The notes: generated from the sequence alone by a model not told the origin. Shown: positions 52,213 to 61,051, numbered from the stretch's first letter. The stretch is DNA of 64,000 nucleotides from Pseudarthrobacter sp. NIBRBAC000502770 (GCF_006517815.1 NZ_CP041198.1:806001-870000), one strand, 5' to 3'. Translations and numbers: made by a program.

Positions 52213-53409
52213 ATGACCACGCCAGCCGACCAGCGACCCCTGACCATCCTGATCGCCGCAGACACCTATCCCCCGGACGTGAACGGTGCAGCCCAGTTCG
52301 GATACCGGCTGGCCAAGGGGATGACGGCCCGGGGCCACAACGTCCATGTCCTGGCTTCCCGCGACAGCAAGGGAAAGAGCTTCACCGAGTTCCGCGAGGA
52401 GGCCACGGTTCACCGGCTCCGCTCGCACAAGGCATTCACGCATGAGAGCTTCCGCCTCTGCTTCCCCTGGGAAATCAAGAAGGAAATCAGCCTCCTCTTC
52501 GACCGCGTCAAGCCGGACGTTGTGCACATCCAGAGCCACTACATGATTGGCGAGCATGTGCTGTATGAGGCCGTGAAACGTGGCGTCCGCATTATCGCCA
52601 CCAACCACTTCATGCCCGAGAACCTCAACCCCTTCCTGCCGTTCCCGCAGTGGTTCAAGGACATCATCGGGCGGGTCTCCTGGAAGGACATGGGCAAGGT
52701 CATGGGCCAGGCCGACGTCGTCACCACCCCCACCCCGCTTGCCGCCCGGGCCATGCACGAGCACGCGTTCCTGCGCAAAGTCCTGCCGCTGTCCAACGGC
52801 ATCGACTCCGCCGCCTACGAGCTGAAGCCCGGCGAGCACATCGAGCCGCACCCGCACCCCACCGTCCTGTTCGCCGGCCGCCTCGCCGAGGAAAAGCACG
52901 TGGACGTCCTGATCGAGGCCATCGGCAAGACGCCGCCGGAGCTGAACGTGCACCTGGAGATCGTGGGCGGCGGCGAGGTGCGGTCTGCCCTGGAGGACCT
53001 GGTGCGCCGGCTCGGACTCACCGGGCGGGTCAAATTCCTGGGCCTGGCCAGCGACGAGGAACTGCGGACCGCCTACATCCGCGCCGACCTGTTCTGCATG
53101 CCCGGAACCGCGGAGCTGCAGTCGCTGGTGACCCTGGAAGCGATGTCCGCCTCCACACCCGTGGTCCTGGCCGACGCCATGGCGCTGCCCCACCTGGTCC
53201 GCGACGGCGAGAACGGCTACCTCTTCACGCCCAACGACAGCGACGACCTTGCCAAGAAGATCACCCAGGTCCTGGAACTGCCCAAGGAGGAACAACTCGC
53301 CATGGGCCGGGCAAGCCGGCAGATGGTGGAACCCCACAGCATCCAGGGCACGCTGCAGACCTTCGAGGACCTGTACCGCGGCGCGTCCTACGAGGACAAA
53401 GTGGTCTGA
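52213..53409 (+). CDS. GT4 family glycosyltransferase
   Basis: GT-B fold glycosyltransferase of 398 aa. N-terminal acceptor domain starts ILIAADTYPPDVNGAAQFGYRL; the C-terminal donor domain has TVLFAGRLAEEKHVDVLIEA (about 216-235), EIVGGGEVRSAL, and the E-x7-E motif as TAELQSLVTLEAMSAS (about 297-312). The sequence resembles actinobacterial mannosyl- or glucosyl-transferases that act on lipids; the CDP-alcohol phosphatidyltransferase nearby fits with a glycolipid role, but acceptor and donor are not shown. ATG 52213 follows AGGAGTACTCCCC. Confidence 0.87.
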   Translation: MTTPADQRPLTILIAADTYPPDVNGAAQFGYRLAKGMTARGHNVHVLASRDSKGKSFTEFREEATVHRLRSHKAFTHESFRLCFPWEIKKEISLLFDRVKPDVVHIQSHYMIGEHVLYEAVKRGVRIIATNHFMPENLNPFLPFPQWFKDIIGRVSWKDMGKVMGQADVVTTPTPLAARAMHEHAFLRKVLPLSNGIDSAAYELKPGEHIEPHPHPTVLFAGRLAEEKHVDVLIEAIGKTPPELNVHLEIVGGGEVRSALEDLVRRLGLTGRVKFLGLASDEELRTAYIRADLFCMPGTAELQSLVTLEAMSASTPVVLADAMALPHLVRDGENGYLFTPNDSDDLAKKITQVLELPKEEQLAMGRASRQMVEPHSIQGTLQTFEDLYRGASYEDKVV

Positions 53410-53427
53410 ACCCTTTCCCGTGTTTGC

Positions 53428-53433
53428 TAGAGT
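53428..53433 (+). promoter_or_regulatory. -10 element of the CAT-anticodon tRNA gene
   Basis: TAGAGT in the context GTGTTTGCTAGAGT. The extended motif TTTGCTA is shared with both tRNA-Asn promoters. Confidence 0.5.
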
Positions 53434-53484
53434 GTTTTTGCCCTGCCGGAGCACGGCGGTCCACCGCCCGCTCCCCGGGGCTTG

Positions 53485-53558
53485 GGGGCTATAGCTCAGC
53501 TGGTTAGAGCGCGGGACTCATAATCCTAAGGTCCTCGGTTCAAGTCCGAGTAGCCCTA
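53485..53558 (+). tRNA. tRNA with CAT anticodon (probably elongator tRNA-Met)
   Basis: 74-base cloverleaf. Acceptor GGGGCTA / TAGCCCT (first pair G-T), D-arm AGCTCAGCTGGTTAGAGC, anticodon loop CTCATAA, T-arm CTCGGTTCAAGTCCGAG, discriminator A. The GGGACTCATAATCC stem-loop fits elongator Met; a lysidine-modified tRNA-Ile2 with the same CAT anticodon cannot be excluded. Initiator Met is excluded by the anticodon stem lacking three G-C pairs. Confidence 0.9.
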
Positions 53559-53565
53559 CCCATAG

Positions 53566-53603
53566 ACCGCGGCCGACAATTTCTGTTGGCCGCGGTTTTC
53601 TTG
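53566..53603 (+). terminator. Terminator after the CAT-anticodon tRNA
   Basis: ACCGCGGCCGACA and TGTTGGCCGCGGT form a 13-bp stem with one mismatch and a short loop (53566-53578, 53584-53596), followed by TTTCTT. Intrinsic terminator. Confidence 0.8.
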
Positions 53604-53620
53604 GATAACCCCACACCCTG

Positions 53621-53648
53621 CGGTATGTTACTGACCAGTAACATACCG
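53621..53648. promoter_or_regulatory. 28-bp palindromic operator before the acyl-CoA dehydrogenase gene
   Basis: Two perfect 13-base arms, CGGTATGTTACTG and CAGTAACATACCG, surround a central AC. The core TTACTGACCAGTAA resembles operators of TetR-family regulators of fatty-acid genes. It is 49 bases before the start codon. No TetR gene is adjacent, so the regulator would be encoded elsewhere. Confidence 0.65.
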
Positions 53649-53696
53649 TGCTCCGTTCCGCGGCATGGTCAGCGCTGATCACCCAAGAAGGTAACC

Positions 53697-54887
53697 ATGG
53701 CCACCTCCACAGCCGACTTTCCCGAGCTTCCCTACGCCGACGGCGACTTCTTCGCGTTCGAGCAGCTTCTCTCCGGCAAGGAGCAGGACCGGCTCGCCGA
53801 AGTCCGCGGGTTCCTGGACCGCGAGGTCAAGCCCATTGCCGTGGACTGCTGGAACCGCGGAGAGTTCCCCATGGACCTGGTGCCGAAGCTTGCCGGGCTG
53901 GACCTGGTCAGCCCGGTCCGGCGGCAGGGGTACTCCAACCTCTTCGCCGGCATGCTGCACGCCGAAGCCACCCGGGCCGACGCCTCCATCGCCACCTTCC
54001 TGGGGGTGCACGACGGGCTCTTCACCGGTTCCATCGAGTTGCTGGCGTCCCAGGAACAGAAAGATGAATGGCTCCCCGACATCTACGCACTGAAGAAGAT
54101 TGGCGCGTTCGGCCTGACCGAGCCGCTTGGAGGCAGTGACGTGGCCGGCGGAACGCGCACCACAGCGCGCAGGGACGGCGGCAACTGGATCCTCAACGGC
54201 GCAAAGCGGTGGATCGGCAACGCTACCTTCTCCGATTGGGTGGTGGTGTACGCCCGCGACGTGGCGGACAACCAGGTCAAGGGCTTCCTGGTGGACACCA
54301 CGCTGGCCGGATACAGCGCAACAAAGATCGAGAACAAGATTTCCCTCCGGACTGTCCAGAATGCCGACATCGTCCTGCAGGACGTGGTGGTCCCGGATCA
54401 CTTCAAGCTCGCCAATGCCAACAGCTTCCGCGACGTCAACAAGGTACTCAAGGTCACCCGCCTGTCGGTTGCCTGGCAGGCCGTGGGGCTCCAGATGGCC
54501 GCCTTCGATGTGGCCCGGCGCTACGCCGTGGAGCGCCGGCAGTTCGGCCGTCCCCTGGCCTCCTTCCAGCTCATCCAGGACCAGCTGGTCCGGATCCTGG
54601 GCAATACCGTCAGCTCCATGGGCATGATGGTCCGGCTGTCGCAGCTGGAGGATGCCGGGGAAGCCAAGGATGAGCAGTCCGCGCTGGCCAAGGCGTTCGC
54701 CACCGACCGCATGCGGGAGAGCGTGGCGCTGGGCCGCAGCATCCTCGGCGGAAACGGCATCGTGACCGACTACGGGATGGCCAAGATCTTCGCCGACGCC
54801 GAAGCCATCTACTCCTACGAGGGCACGGCCGAAATCAACACCCTGGTGACTGGCCGCGCCATCACCGGCATCTCGGCCATCGTCTAG
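53697..54887 (+). CDS. Acyl-CoA dehydrogenase (glutaryl-CoA dehydrogenase-like)
   Basis: FAD enzyme of 396 aa that introduces a double bond into an acyl-CoA. FAD/substrate segment IGAFGLTEPLGGSDVAGG (about 139-156), RWIGNATFSDWVVVYARD, RRQFGRPLASFQLIQDQLV, and the catalytic Glu in the C-terminal YSYEGTAEINTLVTGR (about 376-391). The motif order is that of glutaryl-CoA dehydrogenases and related short-branched enzymes. ATG 53697 follows AAGAAGG. Transcription is probably controlled at the palindrome 53621-53648. Confidence 0.9.
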   Translation: MATSTADFPELPYADGDFFAFEQLLSGKEQDRLAEVRGFLDREVKPIAVDCWNRGEFPMDLVPKLAGLDLVSPVRRQGYSNLFAGMLHAEATRADASIATFLGVHDGLFTGSIELLASQEQKDEWLPDIYALKKIGAFGLTEPLGGSDVAGGTRTTARRDGGNWILNGAKRWIGNATFSDWVVVYARDVADNQVKGFLVDTTLAGYSATKIENKISLRTVQNADIVLQDVVVPDHFKLANANSFRDVNKVLKVTRLSVAWQAVGLQMAAFDVARRYAVERRQFGRPLASFQLIQDQLVRILGNTVSSMGMMVRLSQLEDAGEAKDEQSALAKAFATDRMRESVALGRSILGGNGIVTDYGMAKIFADAEAIYSYEGTAEINTLVTGRAITGISAIV

Positions 54888-54953
54888 GCGGGGCGCCCCC
54901 ACGGCGAGTTGCCTGATCGGCTGATGCTCCGGGTCCATGCCTGCGTTTAGTGG

Positions 54954-55538
54954 TCATGGTCCACCCGCGAGTGGCAGCAAAATGGATGGCCGCAGGTCCA
55001 GGACGAACTGCAGGGGATTGACGTAGTCCCCACCGTCCCGGACTCCCCAGTGGAGGCACTGCGCCGGCGGGCAGTGCCCCGGCAGTACAGTGCCAATCAC
55101 CTGGCCCGCAGCCACGGCGGCGCCCTGCGGCAGCGTGCTTTCCACCGGTTCGAAACTGCTGCGCAGGCCCCCGCCATGGTCGATGGTGATCACTGGCCGG
55201 TCTACCACCACGCCGGCGAAGCTGACCGTTCCCGCGGCCGGGGCGTGGACCTCGGTGCCGGCCCCGGCAGTGCCGAGATCCACGCCCCGGTGTCCGCTGA
55301 GCCACGGTTTCGGTGGGGGATCAAATCCGCGGAGTACCTCGGGCCGCGGAGCCAGCGGCCACTGCCAGGACGCCCGGGCACCTGGCCGGGCCGCCGTCGT
55401 CGGCATTCCTGCCTGGCCGGGACCCGCTGCCCGGGCCGTGGCGCCGGTGGTGATCGGTGCGAGCGGGACGCCGGTGCCCACGGAGGCGACGGAGGCCGGC
55501 AGCAGGAGGATTGCCGCCAGCAGGACTGGTGTCTTCAT
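54954..55538 (-). CDS. M23 family metallopeptidase
   Basis: Exported peptidase of 194 aa that should cut peptidoglycan cross-links. An N-terminal signal peptide (about 1-20, PVLLAAILLLPASVAS), then the LytM domain: WPLAPRPEVLRGFDPP, zinc ligands in SGHRGVDLG (His and Asp), and the C-terminal HxH-like CLHWGVRDG. The shared gap with rpsB and opposite orientation are the usual actinobacterial arrangement. An in-frame stop leaves no clear cell-wall-binding module, so this is a small, single-domain enzyme. Confidence 0.87.
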   Translation of the reverse strand: MKTPVLLAAILLLPASVASVGTGVPLAPITTGATARAAGPGQAGMPTTAARPGARASWQWPLAPRPEVLRGFDPPPKPWLSGHRGVDLGTAGAGTEVHAPAAGTVSFAGVVVDRPVITIDHGGGLRSSFEPVESTLPQGAAVAAGQVIGTVLPGHCPPAQCLHWGVRDGGDYVNPLQFVLDLRPSILLPLAGGP

Positions 55539-55643
55539 GCGACCAGAATGCCCGCCCTGGCCCGCCGGCGGCAGGGCGGAATCCGGCTATGTGGACAACG
55601 GTCCGTTCAGCGCGCAGTGTCCGGCGGCAGGGGCCGCCTGTAG

Positions 55644-55984
55644 TACACTTGGTGGAGCAGTCTGCTGCGCCCTCAACGCTTTCCGTCCCAGTGGTCCACC
55701 CCCGCGGTGCACCGCCCTGTCCGGACGGCGTCGGCACATCTCATTCAGGAGTGTGGGGGAGCGGCGGCTGACTACGCGCATCCGGCCTTCCGACAGACAA
55801 CGCTCCGGCGTTGTCCACGGAGGACCGCGCTTCCTGCGGTCAGGCTTTGGTCCTGACGGGAAGGGCGGTGGATGCCAGGAGCACGGCCCGCCCGGGCCAC
55901 GCTGATCAACCGTCAACTATTGGCAGGGTAAGAAGCCTCCGGGTTTTCTCATGAATGACCTGCCGGAAAATAAGGAGCGCCGGA
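55644..55984 (+). promoter_or_regulatory. Structured leader of rpsB
   Basis: This 446-bp gap between the M23 peptidase and rpsB holds no gene that I can support. A TACACT element at 55644-55649 could be the -10, giving a leader of over 300 bases. Hairpins seen: GACAACGC/GCGTTGTC (55796-55815), GACCGC/GCGGTC (55823-55841), GTCAGG/CCTGAC (55839-55857) and GGCCCG/CGGGCC (55885-55898). The second and third share bases 55839-55841 and exclude each other. This would suit autoregulation by S2; the mechanism is not shown. Confidence 0.45.
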
Positions 55985-56848
55985 ATGCCCGTCGTAACCA
56001 TGCGCCAGCTGCTTGACAGCGGCGTCCACTTTGGACACCAGACCCGCCGTTGGAACCCGAAGATGAAGCGCTTCATCTTCACCGAGCGCAACGGCATCTA
56101 CATCATCGACCTGCAGCAGTCGCTGTCCTACATCGACCGCGCCTACGAGTTCGTCAAGGCCACCGTTGCCCACGGCGGCACCGTGCTCTTCGTCGGCACC
56201 AAGAAGCAGGCCCAGGAAGCAATTGCCGAGCAGGCAACCCGCGTGGGCCAGCCCTACGTCAACCAGCGTTGGCTCGGCGGTATGCTGACCAACTTCCAGA
56301 CGGTTGCCAAGCGTATCCAGCGCATGAAGGAACTCGAAGAGATCGACTTCGACGACGTCGCCGGTTCCGCCTACACCAAGAAGGAACTCCTGCTCCTCAA
56401 GCGCGAGCTGACCAAGCTGGAGTCCAACCTCGGCGGTATCCGCAACCTGACCAAGGCTCCGTCCCTGCTGTGGGTTGTTGACACCAAGAAGGAACACCTC
56501 GCCGTTGACGAGGCCAAGAAGCTGAACATCCCGGTTGTGGCCATCCTGGACACCAACTGCGATCCGGACGAAGTCGACTTCCCGATCCCGGGCAACGACG
56601 ACGCCATCCGCTCCGTGAACCTGCTGACCCGCGTTGTTGCCGACGCCGTTGCCGAGGGCCTGATCGCCCGCAACAACCGCGGCACGGGCGCTGCTGAAGC
56701 TCCGGAAGAGCCGCTGGCCGAGTGGGAGCGCGAGCTCCTCGAAGGCAGCAAGGCAGAAGCCGCTGCAGCTCCGGCAGAGAACGCTGAAGCTCCGGCAGCC
56801 GAGGAAGCCCCGGCAGCTGCCGAGGCTCCCGCCGAAGACGCCAAGTAG
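55985..56848 (+). CDS. rpsB: 30S ribosomal protein S2
   Basis: Ribosomal protein of 287 aa. The S2 core (about 1-235) shows [31 protein letters not shown], the signature [17 protein letters not shown] and [11 protein letters not shown] long Ala/Glu/Pro-rich tail (about 250-287) is typical of actinobacteria. The ATG at 55985 is preceded by AAGGAG; a longer in-frame start is rejected. First gene of rpsB-tsf, with pyrH, frr and cdsA following. Confidence 0.98.
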   Translation: MPVVTMRQLLDSGVHFGHQTRRWNPKMKRFIFTERNGIYIIDLQQSLSYIDRAYEFVKATVAHGGTVLFVGTKKQAQEAIAEQATRVGQPYVNQRWLGGMLTNFQTVAKRIQRMKELEEIDFDDVAGSAYTKKELLLLKRELTKLESNLGGIRNLTKAPSLLWVVDTKKEHLAVDEAKKLNIPVVAILDTNCDPDEVDFPIPGNDDAIRSVNLLTRVVADAVAEGLIARNNRGTGAAEAPEEPLAEWERELLEGSKAEAAAAPAENAEAPAAEEAPAAAEAPAEDAK

Positions 56849-56895
56849 TCACGCAAAAAAATCCGGATTCTCCGCGCTGTCCGCAGCCGGAGCTG

Positions 56896-56939
56896 CTGAC
56901 AGGATGGCAGCCCACCTCCGTGGGCTGCCGTCCTGTCGG
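56896..56939 (+). terminator. Long hairpin between rpsB and tsf
   Basis: Arms 56896-56915 (CTGACAGGATGGCAGCCCAC) and 56920-56939 pair over all 20 bases with two G-T pairs and a CTCC loop. There is no T run, so it may be a partial terminator, an attenuator or an RNA-processing stem that sets the ratio of S2 to EF-Ts. Confidence 0.6.
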
Positions 56940-56978
56940 TCCGTACACCACCACACATTTCTAGACAGAGGGGTTCAC

Positions 56979-57815
56979 ATGGCGAACTACACTGCCGCGG
57001 ACATCAAGGCCCTGCGCGAGCGCACCGGCGCCGGCATGATGGACGTCAAGAAGGCTCTTGACGAAGCCAACGGTGACGCCGAAAAGGCCATCGAGATCAT
57101 CCGCATCAAGGGCCTCAAGGGCGCTACCAAGCGCGAAGGCCGCTCCACCGCCGAAGGCCTCGTGGCCGCCAAGGTCAGCAACGGCGTCGGCGTCATGATC
57201 GAGGTCAACTGCGAGACCGACTTCGTCGCCAAGGCTGACAAGTTCATCCAGCTGGCCGACAAGGTCCTGGCTGTCGCTGTCGAGTCCGGCGCTGCCGACC
57301 TCGAAACCCTGCTGGCCACCGACGTTGACGGCAAGCCGCTCTCCGAGGTTGTCGTCGAAGAAGGCGCCATCCTGGGCGAGAAGGTCGTTGTCCGCCGCAT
57401 CTCCCGCGTTGAGGGTGCGACAGTTGATGCCTACCTGCACAAGACCTCCAAGGACCTCCCGGCCCAGGTCGGCGTGCTGTTCGCCGTCGACGGTGAAGGC
57501 GAAGCCGCCACCGCCGCCGCCCACGACGTCGCCGTGCACATTGCCGCCATGGCCCCGAACTACCTCACCCGTGAGGACGTTCCGGCCGAGCTCGTCGAGT
57601 CCGAGCGCCGCATCGCCGAAGAGACCGCCAAGGCCGAGGGCAAGCCCGAAGCTGCCCTCACCAAGATTGTGGAAGGCCGCGTAACCGGCTTCTACAAGGG
57701 CGAGGTCCTGGTTGACCAGGCATTCGCCAAGGACGCGAAGAAGTCCGTTGCACAGGTCCTCGAAGAGGCCGGTGTCAAGGGAACCGCGTTCACGCGCTTC
57801 CGCGTCGGCTCCTAG
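56979..57815 (+). CDS. tsf: Elongation factor Ts
   Basis: Nucleotide-exchange factor (278 aa) for EF-Tu. N-terminal UBA-like domain with KALRERTGAGMMDVKKAL (about 10-27), the TDFV motif in NCETDFVAKADKF (about 79-91) that enters EF-Tu, and the C-terminal dimerisation region ending VKGTAFTRFRVGS. ATG 56979 follows AGAGGGG. Terminator hairpin at 57824. Confidence 0.98.
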   Translation: MANYTAADIKALRERTGAGMMDVKKALDEANGDAEKAIEIIRIKGLKGATKREGRSTAEGLVAAKVSNGVGVMIEVNCETDFVAKADKFIQLADKVLAVAVESGAADLETLLATDVDGKPLSEVVVEEGAILGEKVVVRRISRVEGATVDAYLHKTSKDLPAQVGVLFAVDGEGEAATAAAHDVAVHIAAMAPNYLTREDVPAELVESERRIAEETAKAEGKPEAALTKIVEGRVTGFYKGEVLVDQAFAKDAKKSVAQVLEEAGVKGTAFTRFRVGS

Positions 57816-57823
57816 TCGAAACT

Positions 57824-57858
57824 GCAAGGGGGTGGCCACTTCGGTGGCCGCCCCTTTT
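57824..57858 (+). terminator. Terminator after tsf
   Basis: GCAAGGGGGTGGCCAC, a TTCG tetraloop and GTGGCCGCCCCTTTTGC form a strong stem with T's at its end. It separates rpsB-tsf from pyrH. Confidence 0.8.
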
Positions 57859-57965
57859 GCATGCGCCCAAACGGACGCAGCAACAGTCCGCTTGGACCAC
57901 TGCCGGTTCCGACCACCGGAGCCGGCAGGATACCCTTTTTTCAGAGTCACCAACGGGAAGGCATC

Positions 57966-58703
57966 ATGGAAGCCGTCAACACTGTCACGCATTCGGAGAA
58001 GAACCGGCGGCGGGTCCTCCTGAAGCTCTCCGGAGAGGTCTTCGGCGGCGGGAAGCTCGGTGTCGATCCCGAGACCGTCCGCAACGTCGCCAAGCAGATT
58101 GCCGCAGCCGTTCCCGAAGTGGAGGTTGCCATTGTGGTGGGCGGCGGAAACTTCTTCCGTGGCGCCGAACTGTCCCAGAGCGGCATGGACCGCTCCCGTG
58201 CCGACTACATGGGCATGCTGGGAACGGTCATGAACTGCCTGGCCCTGCAGGACTTCCTGGAGCAGGCGGGCGTCGAAACCCGAGTCCAGAGTGCCATCAC
58301 CATGGGCCAGGTGGCCGAGGCCTACATCCCGCGCCGCGCCATCCGCCACATGGAAAAGGGCCGCGTGGTCATCTTCGGCGCAGGCGCAGGCCTGCCCTAC
58401 TTCTCCACCGACACCGTGGCAGCCCAGCGTGCACTGGAAGTCCACGCCGACGTGGTCCTTATGGCCAAGAGCGGGGTGGACGCTGTCTACACCGCCGACC
58501 CCAAGAAGGACCCCACCGCGGAACGGCTGGAAACGCTCAGCTACGACGACGCCCTCCGCCGCGACATCCGCGTCATGGACCAGACGGCCATGACCATGTG
58601 CAAGGACAACGACCTCTCCATGGTGGTTTTCGGCATGGAAGGTGAAGGCAACGTCACCCGCGCCATCCTTGGCGAAAAGCTGGGCACCCTGGTCACCGCC
58701 TAG
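57966..58703 (+). CDS. pyrH: Uridylate kinase
   Basis: UMP kinase of 245 aa of the amino-acid-kinase fold, giving UDP. Motifs: [13 protein letters not shown] (about 16-28, ATP site), [10 protein letters not shown] (about 58-67), [22 protein letters not shown]-type loop seen as [14 protein letters not shown], and [22 protein letters not shown] 57966 has GGGAAGGCATC ahead. It is followed by a 14-bp hairpin and then frr. Confidence 0.97.
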   Translation: MEAVNTVTHSEKNRRRVLLKLSGEVFGGGKLGVDPETVRNVAKQIAAAVPEVEVAIVVGGGNFFRGAELSQSGMDRSRADYMGMLGTVMNCLALQDFLEQAGVETRVQSAITMGQVAEAYIPRRAIRHMEKGRVVIFGAGAGLPYFSTDTVAAQRALEVHADVVLMAKSGVDAVYTADPKKDPTAERLETLSYDDALRRDIRVMDQTAMTMCKDNDLSMVVFGMEGEGNVTRAILGEKLGTLVTA

Positions 58704-58729
58704 CTGCGGCTAGGATGATTTCAGGACAG

Positions 58730-58761
58730 TTCCGTCCCCGCCCCACCGGGCGGGGACGGAA
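58730..58761 (+). terminator. Perfect hairpin between pyrH and frr
   Basis: TTCCGTCCCCGCCC and GGGCGGGGACGGAA form a perfect 14-bp stem around CACC. There is no T run. Partial terminator or mRNA-stability stem. Confidence 0.55.
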
Positions 58762-58832
58762 ACGGCAACATAGAACCACGTGAGTGCAGGGAACCGGCTC
58801 CCCGGACTGCACCAGAACCGTCAGGAGAGACC

Positions 58833-59390
58833 GTGATCGAAGAAACCTTGCTCGAAGCCGAAGAAAAGATGGACAAGGCGGTAGAGGTAGCCAAGGAAGA
58901 CTTCGCCGCCGTCCGCACCGGCCGCGCAAACCCCGGCCTCTACAACAAGGTCCTGGTGGACTACTACGGCTCGCCCACGCCGCTGCAGCAGCTGGCCTCG
59001 TTCGCCATCCCGGACGCCCGCACCATCCTCATCACTCCGTTCGACAAGACCGCCATGCGGGACATCGAACGCGCCTTGAGCGATTCCGAGGTCGGAGCCA
59101 ACCCGTCCAACGACGGCAACGTCATCAGGATCACCATCCCTGAGCTGACCAAGGAACGCCGCAAGGAATACGTGAAGATCGTCAAGACCAAGGGCGAGGA
59201 CGCCAAGATCTCCATCCGCAACATCCGCCGCAAAGCCAAGGAAACCCTTGACCGCCTGGTCAAGGACGGCGAGGCCGGCGAGGACGAAGGCAACCGCGCC
59301 GAAAAGGAACTGGACAGCCTCACCAAGGCCCACGTGGACGGCATCGACGAGCTGCTCAAGCGCAAGGAAGCAGAGCTGCTCGAAGTCTGA
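58833..59390 (+). CDS. frr: Ribosome recycling factor
   Basis: Protein of 185 aa that releases ribosomes after termination together with EF-G. Two-domain RRF with FAAVRTGRANPGLYNKVLVDYYG (about 29-51, split here: FAAVRTGRANPGL, YNKVLVDYYG), TPLQQLASFAIPDAR, and NIRRKAKETLDRL. GTG start at 58833 with AGGAGAG 4 bases before. The stop overlaps the cdsA start (TGATG). Confidence 0.97.
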   Translation: MIEETLLEAEEKMDKAVEVAKEDFAAVRTGRANPGLYNKVLVDYYGSPTPLQQLASFAIPDARTILITPFDKTAMRDIERALSDSEVGANPSNDGNVIRITIPELTKERRKEYVKIVKTKGEDAKISIRNIRRKAKETLDRLVKDGEAGEDEGNRAEKELDSLTKAHVDGIDELLKRKEAELLEV

Positions 59391-60310
59391 TGGGCCAGGC
59401 AGATCAGGCCCCCGCACCACGGGCGCGCACACGGGGGAAGCAGCCCAGGAGCAACCCGACGCCAAAGGCCGGGCGGAACCTGCCCGCCGCCGTCGTGGTG
59501 GGCCTGTCCATGCTCATCGCCGTGCTGGGCGGCCTGCTGTTCGTCCCGCTGGCCTTCGTAGCCATCGTCACGGCCTTCGCAGTCTTTGGCGTATGGGAGA
59601 TCTACCGGGCGCTGGAGGCCAACGGCACCAGGATGCCCATCGTGCCGGTCATGACCGGCACACTGGCCATGCCGTTCGCCGCCTATTTTGGCGGCATCGA
59701 GAGCCAGCTGTTCGCCCTGCTGCTCAGTGCCGTGGCCGTGCTGTTGTGGCGGTCGATCGAAAGTGCCGCCGGCTCGGCCAACAGCATCTTCGCCGGCGTG
59801 TTCACGCTGGGCTGGGTCCCGTTCTTCATCAGCTTCGCGGCACTGCCGCTGCACGCGGCCGGCACCACCCCGCTGGGGCTGTGGCCCGGCGGCCTGGCCC
59901 CCCTCGGGGCGTGGGAGATCGCCGTCATGCTGCTGCTGGTGGTCTCCAACGACACCTTTGGCTACCTGGTGGGCGCATCCCTCGGGAAGCACCCGATGGC
60001 ACCGAAGATCAGCCCCAAGAAGTCCTGGGAGGGCTTCGCAGGGTCGGTGGCGGGTGCCATGCTGATTGGCGTCCTGGCCGCCCTCTTCGTACTGGACAAG
60101 CCGTGGTGGGTGGGTGCGGTCCTGGCCGTAGGAACCGTGGCAGCGTCCACCGCCGGCGACCTCGCCGAGTCCATGGTCAAGCGTGAGCTGGGAGTCAAGG
60201 ACATGAGCAGCATCCTGCCCGGGCACGGTGGAGTGATGGACCGCCTGGACTCCATCGTCTTCGCCTCGCCGGTGGCCTTCATCCTGTACGGCATGGTGGC
60301 CGGCGCATAA
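59390..60310 (+). CDS. cdsA: Phosphatidate cytidylyltransferase
   Basis: Membrane enzyme of 306 aa that makes CDP-diacylglycerol, the precursor of phospholipids, from phosphatidate and CTP. About eight helices follow a basic 30-residue start. The C-terminal CDP-DG signature is present as KDMSSILPGHGGVMDRLDS (about 278-296), preceded by SPKKSWEGFAGS. Coupled to frr by a one-base overlap. Provides the donor for the CDP-alcohol phosphatidyltransferase encoded at 50565. Confidence 0.95.
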   Translation: MGQADQAPAPRARTRGKQPRSNPTPKAGRNLPAAVVVGLSMLIAVLGGLLFVPLAFVAIVTAFAVFGVWEIYRALEANGTRMPIVPVMTGTLAMPFAAYFGGIESQLFALLLSAVAVLLWRSIESAAGSANSIFAGVFTLGWVPFFISFAALPLHAAGTTPLGLWPGGLAPLGAWEIAVMLLLVVSNDTFGYLVGASLGKHPMAPKISPKKSWEGFAGSVAGAMLIGVLAALFVLDKPWWVGAVLAVGTVAASTAGDLAESMVKRELGVKDMSSILPGHGGVMDRLDSIVFASPVAFILYGMVAGA

Positions 60311-60444
60311 CCCCTCCGGCGCATCACCCTTCCGGCGCCCAAAGCCGGAAATGACACACAACGGGGGACCCGCGGCCGCGCTGGTCCCGCCACCCTAAAC
60401 TGGTGCGGAAGCACTACCGGCTGAAGAGCATTGAAGGAATCGAA

Positions 60445-61029
60445 GTGGCATTGGACATTCATCGGCAGATCCCTGCGTCCTTTGAGCGCGTGCAGCGCAG
60501 CGAGTACGGGTACAACGCCCGGCAGGTGGACCAGTTCCTGCAGCGGGCACGGATCTCCCTGGAAACTCCCGAGTCAGCCACAGAGCCCGTCAACAGCGCC
60601 GACGTGCGGGCCGTGTCCTTCGACCCCGTCAAGGGCGGCTACTCCGCCGCCGTGGTGGACGCCGCACTGGACCGGCTCGAGGACGCGTTTGCCCGCCGGG
60701 AGCGTGACGAGCTGATCGCGGCACAGGGGGAAGAGGCCTGGCTGCGGGAAATCGGCAGCCTGTCCGGCATCCTCCGCGGACGCCTGCACCGGCCCGACGG
60801 AGACCGCTTCCGCCGGCCCAGCAAGAACAGGGCGCGCAGCTACAACACCGACGACGTCGACAGGCTGTGCCGCGAACTCATCGCCTACCTCGAACAGGAC
60901 AAGCCGCTGAGCGTGGACAGTGTGCGCCGTGCAGTCTTCCGCCCGGCCGTGGGCCGGGAAGGATACGAGGAATCGCAGGTGGACGCGTTCCTGGACCGCG
61001 TTGTCGAGCTGATGGCAGCCATCGACTGA
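60445..61029 (+). CDS. DivIVA domain-containing protein
   Basis: Protein of 194 aa with three DivIVA-like short repeats: PASFERVQRSEYGYNARQVDQFLQRAR near the start (key parts: YGYNARQVDQFL), FDPVKGGYSAAVVDAALDRLED about residue 60, and FRPAVGREGYEESQVDAFLDRVVELM at the end (key: YEESQVDAFLDRV). Such proteins bind curved membrane or cell-division partners. GTG 60445 is chosen since GAAGGA lies 7-8 bases upstream. It is 134 bases after cdsA and may have its own promoter. Confidence 0.78.
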   Translation: MALDIHRQIPASFERVQRSEYGYNARQVDQFLQRARISLETPESATEPVNSADVRAVSFDPVKGGYSAAVVDAALDRLEDAFARRERDELIAAQGEEAWLREIGSLSGILRGRLHRPDGDRFRRPSKNRARSYNTDDVDRLCRELIAYLEQDKPLSVDSVRRAVFRPAVGREGYEESQVDAFLDRVVELMAAID

Positions 61030-61051
61030 CGGGGCTGCTGCGGGAGGGGCC

